A stretch of 64,000 nucleotides of DNA from Aculops lycopersici (Eukaryota; Arthropoda; Arachnida; Trombidiformes; Eriophyidae), in the NCBI GenBank assembly GCA_015350385.1, contig WNKI01000002.1, forward strand, positions 5,202,636-5,266,635, in the 5' to 3' direction. A program made the position numbers and the translations under genes. Under the pieces are notes generated by a model. That model did not search any database and was not told the origin of the DNA. It saw nothing but the letters and a program-made list of their open reading frames with translations. Below are positions 22,411-35,176 of this stretch, piece after piece (position 1 is the stretch's first letter; the number at the start of each line of letters is the position of its first letter).

Positions 22411-25400
22411 GGTGCTACTAATCAAGACCGACTACAGAAACAATCTGTTGTCGGTCTTTAAGTAACAAGTGGCTTCCTATTTCCTGAATGAGAGGAAGGT
22501 TTAGAATGGTATTTTCTTCACTTCTAAATTGCCACAGTCGCCACCTCCAATTGTATCTTGAATGAATATATATTGATGTATCATACGAATGTCTAGCCGA
22601 CAAAAACTACCATCAAGATGTCTAATCTCTCCTCAAAACTCATATCCATAAATCGATGGCGACTTGAAAACCTAAAAAGAGAGCAAAAGTTGCGTGAGCC
22701 TTCAGAAGTCTGTAAAGGAGTCTTACCTCTGTCTATTTCTATTTCTATTTCTATTTCTATTTCTATTTCTATTTCTATTTCTATTTCTATTTCTATTTCT
22801 ATTTCTATTTCTATTTCTATTACTCTCTACCTCTGCCTCCAATACTGCATTAGGGATTAGTTTTGGTGCAATTTATCGGCAAGGCTTCGTGGAACTGGCA
22901 CTGTGCTAGCCAAGCTCATTATCAGGTTGCCGTTTCCGTTGCTATTGTCTCAACCCCGTGGCCACCAACCGTAACCTGTGCTCACTGTTGCCGTCACTGC
23001 TACCCTTGTATTCGGTACTGGTGCTGCTGCTCCTGCTGCTGATTGGCTCTCATGTTGCCGACTCGCGGTTAAGGGGCTAGTGTTACCTCATTGCACTGCA
23101 TCAATGGAACAAACAAACTCAAGTGTGAGGGAGGCGAGCAAAATAAACGTCAGCAGCCGGCCTGTTGAGAACACCAAGAGAACAAGTTGCTCTCACGCTA
23201 CACCGACAACAGCAACATCGGCGACAAAGAACCAAGTTAAGGTACAAATTAAACGGCCGCAGTATCGCGTGCGCGCCAAGCGGAAGTGCCCGTCTGCCTG
23301 CTAGCTTGCCACGAGTTTTGAGCGGCCCGCTCAGCTAACTGCACTACAACTAGAGCCACTGTGGCGCGTGAGCTATGTGCGATGGCGTGAGCTTGGCGCC
23401 GTCTGTTTTGGTCGTTTTCACGCGGCTGGCCATGTGATTGGCCAAGCGGAAATCTCGTCAACATTCCAGTTCGGGCCCTGTTTGTTATGTTGCTGTGTGT
23501 CGTTATGTGCTCATTGGCCAGCTAGCTAACCAACTTGATGAACTTTTGGAAGCGGGAATAGACAAGTGGACGCAAAGCTTGAGACTACCAACTCGACGAC
23601 TCGTTTCCCATTTCTCCACGTTTCTATTTGCATCTTTGAGATTAGTGCCGATTCTCTTGGCCTTCATTCAAGTGGCTTGCTTGTGTTAAAACTGGCTTCG
23701 ATCCATTTATTCGGTTGCGGCTGTGGCGACAACAGCCACCAAACGGTCGGTGCAATGAATGCAAATACCACTTCGACAGCAACAATATCAGCCAGCGACC
23801 GGAAGTAGGCGAGCGAGCATCTAGCTCGCCAACTGGTATTTAGTTCTACCCAAAACTCTACAACAACAAAGGCAACCAACACCCTTGCCGCTGAATCGTC
23901 GAGCCTCTCCATCTTCGGTTTCGTTGCAAGTTGCATGCAAATTTTGTTTAAACTCTCTCGCAGTTATCACTCGTGCCCAAGCCGATCTTTAGATTCATCA
24001 TGCCGCGTTCTGTTTGTCTATCTATCCATCTATCCATCCATCCATCCATCCAACCATTCATTCATTCATTCATTCTCCTGTCTGCCTTCCTGTCTATTTG
24101 CCGATGCGATCAATGCAGATCAATCGATCGCATGGCATCGCATCGATCACAGTGGAATTGCCGCGTGCCCACTTGCCGAAGAGCTCCAGTCCAATAGAAT
24201 CCAGTCGTTGAATGGCTACCCTACCAAATCTTCCATGTTCAGCGCCGTTAGCGCATGTTCGGTCGGTAGAAACTTGAGTCGACCAGCAAGAGTTTGAAAG
24301 ACAACAGCGCGAGAGTTTCCAGAGAAGATTCTGAAGATCCTCTTGTTGTTGTGGTTGCTCTTGTTGTTGATTCAATTCGAATCATCAACCTAAATGGATG
24401 CTCATCGCCGTAAATTCTAGTTTGGCAGGCTAACTCAGCGATAGAGCTGGCCGATAGATCGCGCAAATATTGGCTCAAAGAGGAACAGCTGCTTGTTCGG
24501 CTGCTAATTTTAGTTGCCTTTGCGTGCCGCCGCCGCCGCCGACACCTAAGGCCCACCCTCTCAGCCATTCGCACGATGCGGTAACTGTGTAACTTTCGGT
24601 GGCCATTCCAATAGTGGTGGCAGCGGCAGAATCGATTCAATATTGTTAAATTAAATTTCTCTCTCGCTGTCGACTGATCGGCATGCTGGTGGTGCCAAAA
24701 ACACGCGATCACCTCGAGTGCATTAGTGCGGCGGCGCTGGCAAGAGCGGTAGCGGGCGCCAGAGGTCCGCGCGACCTACAGAAGCCAATTGGCATCGCGC
24801 ACTTGAGCTCCCACTTCCTCTTACTCTTTCTCGTGATTCCATTTTACTGAACGGTTGGCTCGCCTGTCGCCCAAATCCAGATAGCGACAGGCCAAGTGGC
24901 AGTCGGCCAATGTACAGCAACGACGACGACGACGACTAACTAACTTAAAGCGCGACAGCAATGGCGGCGACGTTGACATTAAGACATAGAAACATAAAGT
25001 CAGAAGAAGCAACGACGACGACGACGAGAGAGAATCACATGGCTCCAACGAAGACAACTTCCGTTGGTCAGCCGCCAGGTGAGCGCTCACCTCAACCGGA
25101 CTATGAGCCCAACTTCCGGCCGCCTCTCTTCAACATCAGCCCGCTGGCTGTCGGGCTTCGTGCTCCAGGCCTCGGGTCTCTAAGCTTCAGATGGCGGGAG
25201 ACAGCGAGAGAAAATAGAGGAATTAATCGCGACGGTTGGCGGCGGGTGCTAACAAAATGAGGCCAGTCAGTTTGCGCGCTCATCGGGTATGTTTGCCACG
25301 CGTCACCTCGCATTCCTACAGCTGTGGGTCGGTGGTTGCTGCTGCCGCTACCATGGTTTTTCTCTCAACTGGCCACCGATCCTCCAATTTTCGTTCAATT

Positions 25401-27202
25401 CCATTCCCGTTTTGCCGAGTGCAACGCCACCGCCAGCGGTGGCGGCGGCGGCGGCGGCGGTGACGCCAGCATCGAGCATCGGGCATCCAGCTACCAACAA
25501 CCGAAAGAACTTGCGCGCGCACAATTTCAAACCACGAACCTGCGGCGGCCACCGACCCAACTTTTTGTGGCCCACCGAAAGTTCCTAGCGTCAACTCGGC
25601 GCCAGCCACTAGATTGGCAGCCGCAAATTGAATGCGGAAAGTGTGGCGCGCAGCGAGAAATGGAGAGAGAGGGGGAGAGGGAGAGACTCGCGTTGCGCGT
25701 TGTGCGCTGCGCGACTGAGCGACTGAGCGAGCGGACCTAGGTACCTAGTCGCACGCTGGTGTGTGCGCCGCTATGCGCCGCCCGCAAAGCGCAGACTCTC
25801 GTGTCCCCCCTGTGCATAGTTAGTAAAACTCTCGTAGGCATTTGTATCTTCACAAAACGGCGGCAGCTACGTCGACGACGCAACCTCACAGTAAACTGGA
25901 CCGAACTCAGCCCAACTGAATTGCACTGAACTCTCGCTGGCTTGCTGCTGCTGTTGCTGGCTCATTCATTGTTTAGCTCTAACGAATCACTAGAAGTTTG
26001 CGCACTACGACTACGTGCCGCGAGTAGCCACCACGAACACAACCGCCGACTTTGTTGGTTGTATGGTTGCGTCACTCTACCGTCAGTCGAAGCTTCTTCT
26101 TTCCCGCTTCTCGTTCCAACAAGCGAAGCGGCGCCCAGCCAGTCAGTCGGCCCTCCAGCTAGTCAGTCAGTCGGCCAGTCGGCGTGCGGCAATCCACCAA
26201 AGACGAGGCTTCGGTGCGAGTGTACGACGGCGCATAAATTCAGATCCGCCGAAAGGGAAAGTGTACAGCTGGTAGCTAGTCGATAGGAGCGGTGGCGAGG
26301 GTGGCTGCAGTAAGAGTATTGGTAGTAGCAGCAGCAGTAGTGGTGGCAAAAGAGAGCATAACGGTGGCAGCGGCAAGCAATACACATAGAGAGAGAGAGA
26401 GAGAAAGACCCACGATAACACACAGTAGCGACACGCGGCCAGTTGGTTGCGTAACCCAAGCCAACACATTGCACTTTTGTCTCCCACCCATTGGGTAGCC
26501 TGCGCGCGCCGACCAACTTCCGTCGCGATCGTCGTCGTCGTTGGCGTTGGCGTTGTCGTCGCATTTTGCCACTAGCGAGACCAAAGAGGCGAGAGTATTT
26601 TGGGGAAAGAAAGGAGACCAAAACAGAGAGCGCCAAAAGTTTTTAGGCCATAGAGTCAGAGTCAGAAGCAGACGCCGATGCTCGCGGCGCCGATAGTCCT
26701 GAAATGACGGCTCCGATTGTTATTGTGGTCGAGGAGTTTTTTCTATGTTTCATTCAGTATCATTCAGTAAAGAAAGTCACTGTGATGCTATGAGAGAGAC
26801 ACAAAGAGATTGAGAGACAGAGGGAAAGCGTCAAAAGTCTACTCTTTTTCACGATTCAACGACAAATTTAATGTTGAACTTTAAACGCAACTAACAAGCA
26901 ACCGGAAACTAAGAATAGCGTCGAGCCGTCGAGAAATTTGTCGCCATCAGAGAGAGAAACGTCAGTTGTTTAGTGCACAAAAGGGAGCCAACTCGAGTCT
27001 TCCAGTTTTTTGGGCTTCCAATTACAACGCTTCCATTGCGCTCCGACTATTATGACTATAACCTTATCTCAAAAGTAAGCACAAGATTTAATTCCAGTCT
27101 GATCACAGTTATCACACGCTCGGCCAAATAGGTAAAGAGCCAGCGAGAGAAGCGATCGAAAATGAGTGTTAGCAGGAGGAGAAGGAGAAAATAGAGCACA
27201 AG
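22411..27202. other. intergenic, presumed slo upstream region
   Basis: This lies between the divergently placed membrane-protein gene and slowpoke. It holds a hexamer microsatellite (22732-22822), triplet runs near 24533 and 25440, and a GA run near 26387-26404. The last 2-3 kb are GC-rich with many CpG. No protein-coding exon is supported. Relatives of slo have alternative promoters and first exons upstream of S0, so untranslated slo exons may lie here, but none can be placed by eye. Confidence 0.45.
22732..22822. repeat. (TCTATT)n microsatellite
   Basis: About fifteen almost perfect tandem copies of a six-base unit lie about 300 bases upstream of the membrane-protein gene. Frames through it read as Ser-Ile or Phe-Leu repeats and are not genes. 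Confidence 0.95.
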
Positions 27203-29335
27203 ATGACTGCTAGCACTCGACGCTGGCCGCCAAGCTTCCGTAGGCTCGTCGACCTGGAAAAGGGCCAGTCGACGAGAGAGGCGAAGGCTAGAGGAAGCGG
27301 AAGCTGCAATAAGAGAATTGAATTCCTCTCAAAAGTAACGAGAAGAAGAAGAAGAAAGACGACTGAAAAGAGCAGCGGCGAGTTAGAAGCAAGGATCAGT
27401 GGAGCAAGTTTAATTACCAGCGAGTCACAGGTAAGCGGCGTAAGCGACGACGACATCGAATTAATTGATTGGCTTGCGAGTAAAAGAAGAAGAAGGGGAG
27501 AGAGAAGGAATAGGATTTGGTGTTCAATTAGCAACTCGGATAATTTGGATTGTGATGTTGTCGGCGGTTGTGCTTTTGACAAGGGGACCACGGCGAAGGC
27601 GAGGAAAAAAAGTATAGCAACCGCGGCGACGTCGACGGCGAGTAGGGCGCCAGTTTTTTGTTTCACAGCGGAAGAGACAAGTGGGGCGACGAGAAAGATG
27701 CCGGCGACAAGTGGGCGGCCGAGCAACGGGCACCTAACTGGCAATTACGTGGCAATTGCGCCAGCCTCAGTCTCGATCTCAGCTCCAAGAGCGACGACTG
27801 TCCAATTAAGAGGAGGCAGCAAGCGGAGCGGCCGCCTTTCTACCTGTCCGTCACCACTATTGCTCCTACTGCTCTGTGCCACGAATTTGCTATTTACAAA
27901 TTTGCCGCCGGTGAGCGCGAGCTCTAGGTTGTTGCGTAACTTGGAGGGCGATTCCATGACACTAACGACAACGGCAACAACGAAAACAGCAGCAGCAGGC
28001 TTGACAGAGAGAATGGCGCCAAAAGAGCAGCAGCACGTGATAGTTGAGCAAAAAACGAGCGCTCACATTTCTTCTGTCCCGCGAGACGAAGACAACAATA
28101 ACAATAACATTAACCGGGACGACGATTATGAGGAATCCACGACAATTGTCGCTATACTCCAACAACCCGGCGACTACTCCTCGCTTCTTGATCCAGGAAC
28201 AAACGGGGATATTGAGACAAAAAGAAGGAGGGCAACTGTGAAACCCGTTCCAAGTCAGTGGTCGCATGCTGGCCTCAGGTTTCGGCGCCATGATCAGGAT
28301 CAAATCAACAACGACAACGATAAGGACAACGACAACGACAACAATGACCAAACGAAGAATCATCTCCAACAACAGCAAAAGCCACAAGGCACCATCATCT
28401 ATGCTCGCGCAAAGATTAGTCCCGTCAAGGTAACTCCAACACCTGAGACAACCATTATCCTCGACGACGAGTGTATGCGCGATCGCAGGTGGTGGGTCTT
28501 CTTGTTATCCTCATTCCTAACACTGGTTGTGGGAATCTTTATAATCCTCATCTACCGAGCCATTGCCTTTTTGTTTGCCGCCTACGCGGGCGCAGGTGAG
28601 CCAGTTTGCAGCAAGGCCAGTAGCCAGGCTGCGGCGGCCGCGGTTGCCGCCGCCTCGCTAGCCCCCTACCAGCAACAGCAGCAAGCGGCTCAAATGGCCG
28701 CCGCCGTCGCCAACAAGTACCAGCAACCGGCGCCTCCGTTGTCCATGATGACGCCACAGCAAGCAATCAAGTACCAACAGCAGCAGCAACAGCAGCAACA
28801 ACTCAAGTCCAATCTAATCGTTCATCATAATCAGCAAGCGGAAATGGGAGCAGGAGGCGACTTGTTGGGAACCACCACGACCACCACGGCCGCCGTTGTC
28901 GCGGCCGGAAGTAACCAAACCTATGACATGCAACAGCAACAACTCTACCTGGCCGCTCAGCAGCAGCAGCAACAACAACAACCTGCCGGTCCGTCGCCTC
29001 AGCAGCAGGCAGCCATGGCGGCCGCCGAGCATGCACACAACCAGCGCTACCATCAGGTGGACCAACAGACGCCGGTTGGTTGGATGACCGAGGCAAAGGA
29101 TTGGGCCGGCGAGCTGATCTCGGGCCAGTCGGCAACGGGACGCATCTTGGTTATATTGGTCTTCATGTTATCCATTGCCTCTCTCGTTATTTACTTCATT
29201 GATGCCTCGCGTATCGGACCAAACAATGGCCAGTACAGTGAGGGAGTTGAGAAGTGCCAAAAGTGGAGCGAGTCGGCGACACAACAAATAGACTTGGCGC
29301 TCAATGTCTTTTTTATGGTCTACTTTTTCATTCGG
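27203..29335 (+). CDS. slo: slowpoke BK channel, exon with S0 and S1
   Basis: First recognisable coding exon of the large-conductance Ca2+- and voltage-activated K+ channel alpha subunit. The frame is open for 711 codons to the donor at 29336. Residues about 425-465 contain S0 (RRWWVFLLSSFLTLVVGIF). Then comes a Gln/Ala-rich linker of about 155 residues, then the conserved WMTEAKDWAGELISGQ block, S1, and CQKWSESATQQIDLA leading into S2. The start is uncertain. The ATG at 27203 opens the frame; others are at 27698, 27956, 28013 and 28475. BK N-termini before S0 are usually a few dozen residues, whereas here up to 424 are open, including a Leu-rich hydrophobic segment at about 218-235. Upstream splice sites or an untranslated part remain possible. 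A donor-like CAG|GTGAGC lies at 28596. Confidence 0.88.
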
Positions 29336-29456
29336 GTAAGTAGTGCTAAATCTTCTGTTTCTCATTGTTTCACCTGCAACAATCAAATATTTAATTGCAA
29401 TCACGACAAAACTAAACTAACCAAATCATTGCAACAACCAAACAAACAAATAACAG

Positions 29457-29888
29457 TTTGTCGCCGCCTCAGATAAGCTCTGGTTCATGCTTGAGCTCTA
29501 CTCCTTCGTCGACTACTTCACAATTCCGCCCTCATTCGTGTCCCTCTACCTGGATCGCACTTGGATTGGTTTGCGTGCAATGAGAGCATTACGCTTAATG
29601 TCGATACCGGATATCCTCCAATATTTGAACATGCTCAAAACCTCCTCCTCGATCAGACTATCGCAATTGATCTCAATAGTGATCTCAGTTTGGCTCACTG
29701 CTGCGGGATTGATCCATTTGCTTGAAAATTCGGGCGACCTATTAGACTTTTCGCATCCACATTCCATCTCCTACTGGGAGTGTGTTTATTTTCTCATTGT
29801 AACCATGTCCACCGTTGGCTACGGTGATATCTATTGCACCACAGCATTGGGCCGCGCATTTATTGTCCTGTTCATTTTGATTGGTTTG
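29457..29888 (+). CDS. slo: slowpoke exon: S2-S6, pore
   Basis: 144 codons in phase 0 on both sides, after an acceptor AACAG and before a donor GTAAGT. It continues S2 and contains S3 (YSFVDYFTIPPSFVSLYLD), S4 (RTWIGLRAMRALRLM), S5, the pore helix and the K+ selectivity filter TVGYGD, and most of S6 (FIVLFILIGL). Every position expected for BK voltage sensing and K+ selectivity that I can check is present. The preceding intron is only 121 bases. Confidence 0.95.
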
Positions 29889-32800
29889 GTAAGTAGGAAG
29901 AGTGAGAGGAGGAGAAGATAATGTTTAGTTTTAGTGAGTTGGTGAGCTTTTATCATTAAGAGCAGCGAGGCAACTTAATTGCCATTGCCGTTGCGAATGC
30001 TATACGCAAGCTAGAGCCACACTCACCCACAAAAACGTTTCTGTGACTCCAAACAAAGGAGGCTCTAGCTGAAACTCAAACTCGATTTCAACAACAAAAA
30101 CAACAAGAGCAACCAAACCAGATTACCTCTCTTCTCTAATTCTAAATCTAATTCTAAAAGAGCGAGACCAAACCCAAAGAAATCCACTCGCCGCCGGCCT
30201 CTATCTGAGAGGAAGCGGCCCTTTTATCTCGCCATCAATCCCTCACGTTGCGTCGAGTTGCGTAAACGAACTCGCGTTAAGTGCGAGTCTTGTCGCTCAA
30301 AACCAACGAGGCCTCGTTGCAACGGAAGCGGCGGCCTCGCTTCCGTTATCTCGCCACTTCCATCTAAAACTCGAGGGTTCCATTTTCTCCACCAGTGAAA
30401 AGCGCCACTCGAGTGGATGAAAGTCTAGCAGCAGCAGCAGTGGTAGCAATGTGAACTAAGCGAGATAGAGAGAAAAAGCAAAACAATCAACCCATTCAAG
30501 CTGATTGCCGGCCGGAGAGAAAGAGTCGCTGTCGCCGCCGCCACCGAACTCTCAACGATTCCGCTTCGCAAGATAGCTAGCCAAATATCCGTCCGGTTAG
30601 CGAATCATCTGAAAGTTGGCATTTAAACCCAAATCTCGTAGCGGACACACAGTTTTGAGTCTGTCCACAACTGAGCAGCCACAAGCCGAAGCGCTAGGCT
30701 CGCTTTCTTTATTTCCCTTCCCTTCGTCTCTTTACCGTAGAAGTAGGCAGCGGCGGCGTTTACTGGGTTTCAATGACAAGTATGTGCCACGAGCCAACAA
30801 ACAAATATATTATTTGCCAGTCGACCAACAACAACAACGCCACCAACGACGCTGTGACTTAATGGTCCCTCCTCTTCCTGTTCGTTCTTGTCTGTTGTTA
30901 TTGGTGGCCTTCCTTCGATTCAGCAGCAAGAGCCGTCGCCGCTTATCTACTCTCGCCTCGGACCTCGTGCGCAACTTCCGCTTCCAAATGGCAAGATGTC
31001 GTCATGTTCATATCGCCGCCTGTGCTGCGAGGCGACGCTCAATTGTAGCTCATTCGATTCCCCCCTCCCTCACCTAAAGCTCAACTCTCTCTCTCTCTCT
31101 CTTCTCCCCTAACGACGAATTGACATCTCCCTCGGAGTCGTCGTCGTCGTCGCAACTCTCAGCCAGCGAGTTGGACGGATAAAGAGAGATGACGATAGAG
31201 GCAGGCAGGCGTCGGCCATCGGTGGCCTCACGGTGCAGATAAACCGCCGCCGCCACCACTCGTCCATCATTTATCATCCTTCACAAAACGAACTATGTCT
31301 TGTCTATTCTCCTTTCCTACGCGAGTCGCGACTCGCGAATCGCAAGACGCGGCCTTCCTGTTTGTCTGGCCATCCGTAAAGAGAAGCGGCCGTTTGTTCA
31401 CCGTGGCGATCATTTCGTTACTCGATGGCGGCAGATGTTACTCATGCACTGCGGCGTCGGGTTGTTGCTGCAAAAGTGGCTATCGACTATAGTCATACGA
31501 CGTTTATAGCAAAAGAAAGACGGACAGACAGATAGATGTACAAACAAAAGGACGAAGCGACTCAGTGGCCATTGAGTTGGCAAGCTTCTCGACTAAACTA
31601 AACTCGACTCTCCTGTCACCAGCTGTCGTCTTGAGCGGCACAAGATTATCAAAAGAACGACGACGACTACGACGAATGGAGTGGCCATTCTCATGCCGAG
31701 TGAACAGCACTAGAGAATGGCAATAGAATTAGCTCGCACCCATTCGCTTAACGTCGACGAAGCGAGAGGACGGCGGCCAGGCAACTCTGCTAGCTACGCG
31801 AACCACCACCACAAGAGGGGCCCAACTGCCACCTGTGCACCCCGCCTCTAGCGGCCAATTATATGTCCACTGTGGCGGCGTTCATGATGATGTCCGCGTT
31901 CCCTTGAATTGCTTCTCGCCACTCGCAACTTGCGACCACCTCACTCGCCAACTACGCGCACGACGACGACGAGGCGACTGCGATGACAACAACAATCAAA
32001 TTCAGTCCATTCGAGTGGACCGCTCGTTGTTGGCGCTGGATTTGTAGCAATGGTATTAGTGTTGGCCGCCACTCGAGCCCCCCACAACAACTACTCAACT
32101 TTGTTACGCAATATGTTTGCGTCTTGGCTCGACTCGCCATTTGCAGCGGCCTCAACAGTGGCGCCCATTTGACTATCGCCCAGGCCACTTCCTGTGCCTG
32201 GCTGACGGGCAGACTACTATCTATCAAGCAGCTAGTGCTCGGCGAGCTGCACAAAGACTTTACTCAATTGCACGGCGATCCACTATTTACTAGCGAGCAG
32301 ACCAAACCGGACCAGCCAACCGGTCAGCTCGGCTAACCAGCGTTAGTTTGCCTGCTGCACACTTGTAACTGGCCATCGGCCACTTCCGGTTGCCGATACA
32401 TAGTGAGTCAAGTGGACAGTGTCGAGACGACGAGCGGCCATCAGCTTGTGCAACCGGAACTCGCCTAGTCGATGGAACAGGATGAGACTTGTGTGACTGT
32501 ACGCGTCAAGCGTCGCAAGCTAATTCCAAGCGTCAGCATGACGACCACTACCACTACCTCTGTCGCCACTACTACTGCTATCGACCATGATGTTGGTGCT
32601 GGTGCTCAAGTGGTTAGAAATGAGCACCACTCAAGCTTCCTCAGCGACCATAGCCGCCGCCACGAAGACGATGAAAAAGGTGCCTAGCTCCAAGCTTGGA
32701 TTGCATTGGCATCGAAGTCCAGGGAGACTTGCTAGTCTAGCCAATGGCAAAGTTGGAGCTCATTAAACTCCTCGCGCACCTATCTACTTTTACTGACCGA

Positions 32801-33442
32801 CCACCTAATTTGCAATTGGATTGCATGGAGATAGAAACCGAGAGATTCAACCCACCGAATAGCGTGCAGGGTCGTCCATTTCCACTGTTCATTTTCAAAT
32901 TGATCCGCAACCCTCACCCCCTCTCGTCCTGTCGTCATGGTCGTGGCGATGGTTTAGTTGCAGCCGGAGGAAAAGCAAGACAGACTCGGTCCGTTCGGGA
33001 GCTATTACGAGTATGCACAATGGTAGTAGCTATTTATGACTATGGGCTCTCATTCAAGCAGCAACACTAACTCTAGGTGCTCACGCGAAGTGAGGTACGA
33101 ATAGCATAAAAATAGCTAGCCGATGAACACCACAAACTCATCAGAATCAACTGAGGCCACTCGTCTTTTGCTTGTTATTTTTTCTCATTTCGCAGCTCTT
33201 TCATCTCGAACAACTCGATTGGCTGGACTGGACTGCTGGCCGCCATCCAGCGCAGCCAACTAACCAGCTTTCATCATCATCGCTTAAAAACAGCCACCAA
33301 CTTTACCTACCTAGCCACCCATCTACTATTATACCAACCAACCGACCTCAACTCGATATTAACACGCAACCGATGAAACCATCTAACACCAATATCTAAA
33401 ACAACAAACTCTCTCTATCTATCTATCTCTCTCTCTCTCTAG
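29889..33442. other. slo intron, 3.55 kb
   Basis: It begins GTAAGT and ends in a long CT tract followed by TAG. It holds CT microsatellites (31083-31103, 33410-33440) and triplet runs. No BK exon or other gene was recognised on either strand. Confidence 0.6.
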
Positions 33443-33534
33443 GCTGTGTTTGCCTCGCTTATACCTGAGATAACTGATCTTGTTGGCAGGCCCAACGTCT
33501 ACGCGGGCTGCTATCAGATTAACCCAGTGAAAAA
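33443..33534 (+). CDS. slo: slowpoke alternative exon A (post-S6)
   Basis: 92 bases between CTCTAG and GTATGT, encoding the end of S6 and the S6-RCK1 linker: AVFASLIPEITDLVGRP followed by NVYAGCYQINPVKK. It enters in phase 0 and leaves in phase 2, so it joins the following HIVVCGH exon in frame. A second exon with the same role, borders and phase lies at 35088-35176. The two cannot both be included without duplicating the end of S6, so they are mutually exclusive alternatives. Confidence 0.88.
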
Positions 33535-34973
33535 GTATGTGTTTTCCTCGCTCCCACCACAGCGAGGCCAACCTTGCATAATCCCCTCATCTCATCTCAC
33601 CACGACCACCAACCGCCACCCAGCACCCACAAACCAAACACCCAAACACCGCCATACATTACCTGTCACCACTGGTGCTCAAATAACCAAACAACCACCG
33701 ATTTCGTATGGGCGCTAGCGTAGCCCGCGCCTGTGTGCCTCAAGTTCCAAGGTTACGTTGCCTAAAATGTTTGGTGTCCTAGATTTGCGCGCCACTTTCA
33801 TCTCTTGGCAAAGCGTTTTGTAGTTGAAGCGGCAATGGTTTAGTCATCAATGAGCCAGGCTTCTCCAGGTTAACCCTTTCAAGCTTGTGTTGTTTAGTCA
33901 TTGCTTCTCCATCTCTCTCTACCCACGCCTATACCTCAGCCATCCAGAGACGGTTTGCCGCCTCATCACTCTTTTATACCCCACTTTTATTTCCTCTCTC
34001 TCTCCCTCTCTTTCACGCAGAGACTAAGCACTCGAAAGATTGCCCCTCTTTCAAGTTTTTATGATGGCTAGCGACAATAGCGTTGTAATATACGATGGCA
34101 ACAGCAACAACTACCTCGACGATTGCAATCATCATCGTCGTCGGTGGTTGTAAAAACGCTTGCGCTGACATTATAATGATAGTTGTAACCATGGCCCACC
34201 AACAAAGTGGGCTGGGACATTATTACACACGATTGCACTTGAGGCAATCTCTTGTCCCCCAAATTTATATTCACGTTTTCACCACCGCAACTACAATCAC
34301 AAATGTGTTTGTCTGTAGCTCACTCGTACCCATCCTCGTCTCCCTCCGCTCAATTCAACTCGACATTCTTTCGTCATACGTTACGTTTATACCTCTATCA
34401 TTGGTGACCAGACGATCCAGTGTCGCAACCATGCATTTCTGGTTGGCCACCAAACAGACGGAAATATACTTGGTACAACGGCCTTCCATTTTTATGGATC
34501 ACTACCATTGATTTCTAGATTCATTTTAAAGGCCGTGGCTCCGAAAAATATACTAGTTCATCTCGAATATTATGACCGGAAATGCCGAGTTCTAAATTCG
34601 TATCATCAATATTATGGAGTTAATATTTTCACTAATATTTTCTACCAACTTTCGACTGCTGCTGTGTCCGTCCGACGTGCTCACAAAGTCGTTATAATTG
34701 TTGCGTAAGCTCCAGCTTTTGTCTGGAGTAGAAATAGTAATCAATAGAATCGATCCAATCCAGCGACACACAACATTAATCAGATTGAATTTACCTATGT
34801 GAACCTCCTCTATGCGCATTCTAATTCACGACTACCTGTTCCCTTTGTATGCGCCTTGTTATCTTTCTCGTCATCATTGCTGTTATATGGCATTGGCTCT
34901 TGTAATATATGCAATTCCAATTGCTCGGTCGTTTATGTTTATGTGCATGTATAACACACAACCATAAACAATA

Positions 34974-35007
34974 TGACGACGATGATGATGACGACGACGA
35001 CGACGAC
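34974..35007. repeat. (GAY)n microsatellite
   Basis: A GAC/GAT triplet run of about eleven units lies in the slo intron about 80 bases upstream of alternative exon B, followed by a CAA run at about 35046-35067. The exon's acceptor sits right behind these repeats. Confidence 0.85.
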
Positions 35008-35087
35008 AAATACGACCGAATACAACTACACCGACCACTTCCAAAACAACAACAACAACAACAACAACTCACGCAAATCCAATGTAG

Positions 35088-35176
35088 GCCGTATTTGCCT
35101 CTTGCATTCCAGAAATCATCGACCTGATAGGAAGTAGGCCCAAATACGGTGGCACATTCAAATCTGAACGAAGAAG
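35088..35176 (+). CDS. slo: slowpoke alternative exon B (post-S6)
   Basis: 89 bases between ATGTAG and a GTTAGA donor, encoding AVFASCIPEIIDLIGSRP then KYGGTFKSERRR. It has the same entry phase (0) and exit phase (2) as exon A, with length differing by one codon. Of the two, this version is closer to what I recall of fly and vertebrate BK (IPEIIELVG..KYGG) and is probably the ancestral form. The downstream part differs in charge: B is basic (KSERRR), A is less so. The donor is weaker than that of exon A. Confidence 0.88.

Noticed and set aside
22618..22909. Ser-Ile and Phe-Leu repeat proteins
   Set aside because: They are translations of the TCTATT microsatellite.
27169..27744. 191-codon hydrophobic frame on the minus strand
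   Set aside because: It is antisense to the long slo N-terminal frame and has Leu-rich composition from the complement of GAA/GAG runs. No other support.
33960..34080. Strong acceptor-like pyrimidine tract (TTTCACGCAG) inside the slo intron, as a third alternative exon
   Set aside because: The sequence after it does not encode an IPEI-type S6 end and reaches a stop within about 40 bases.
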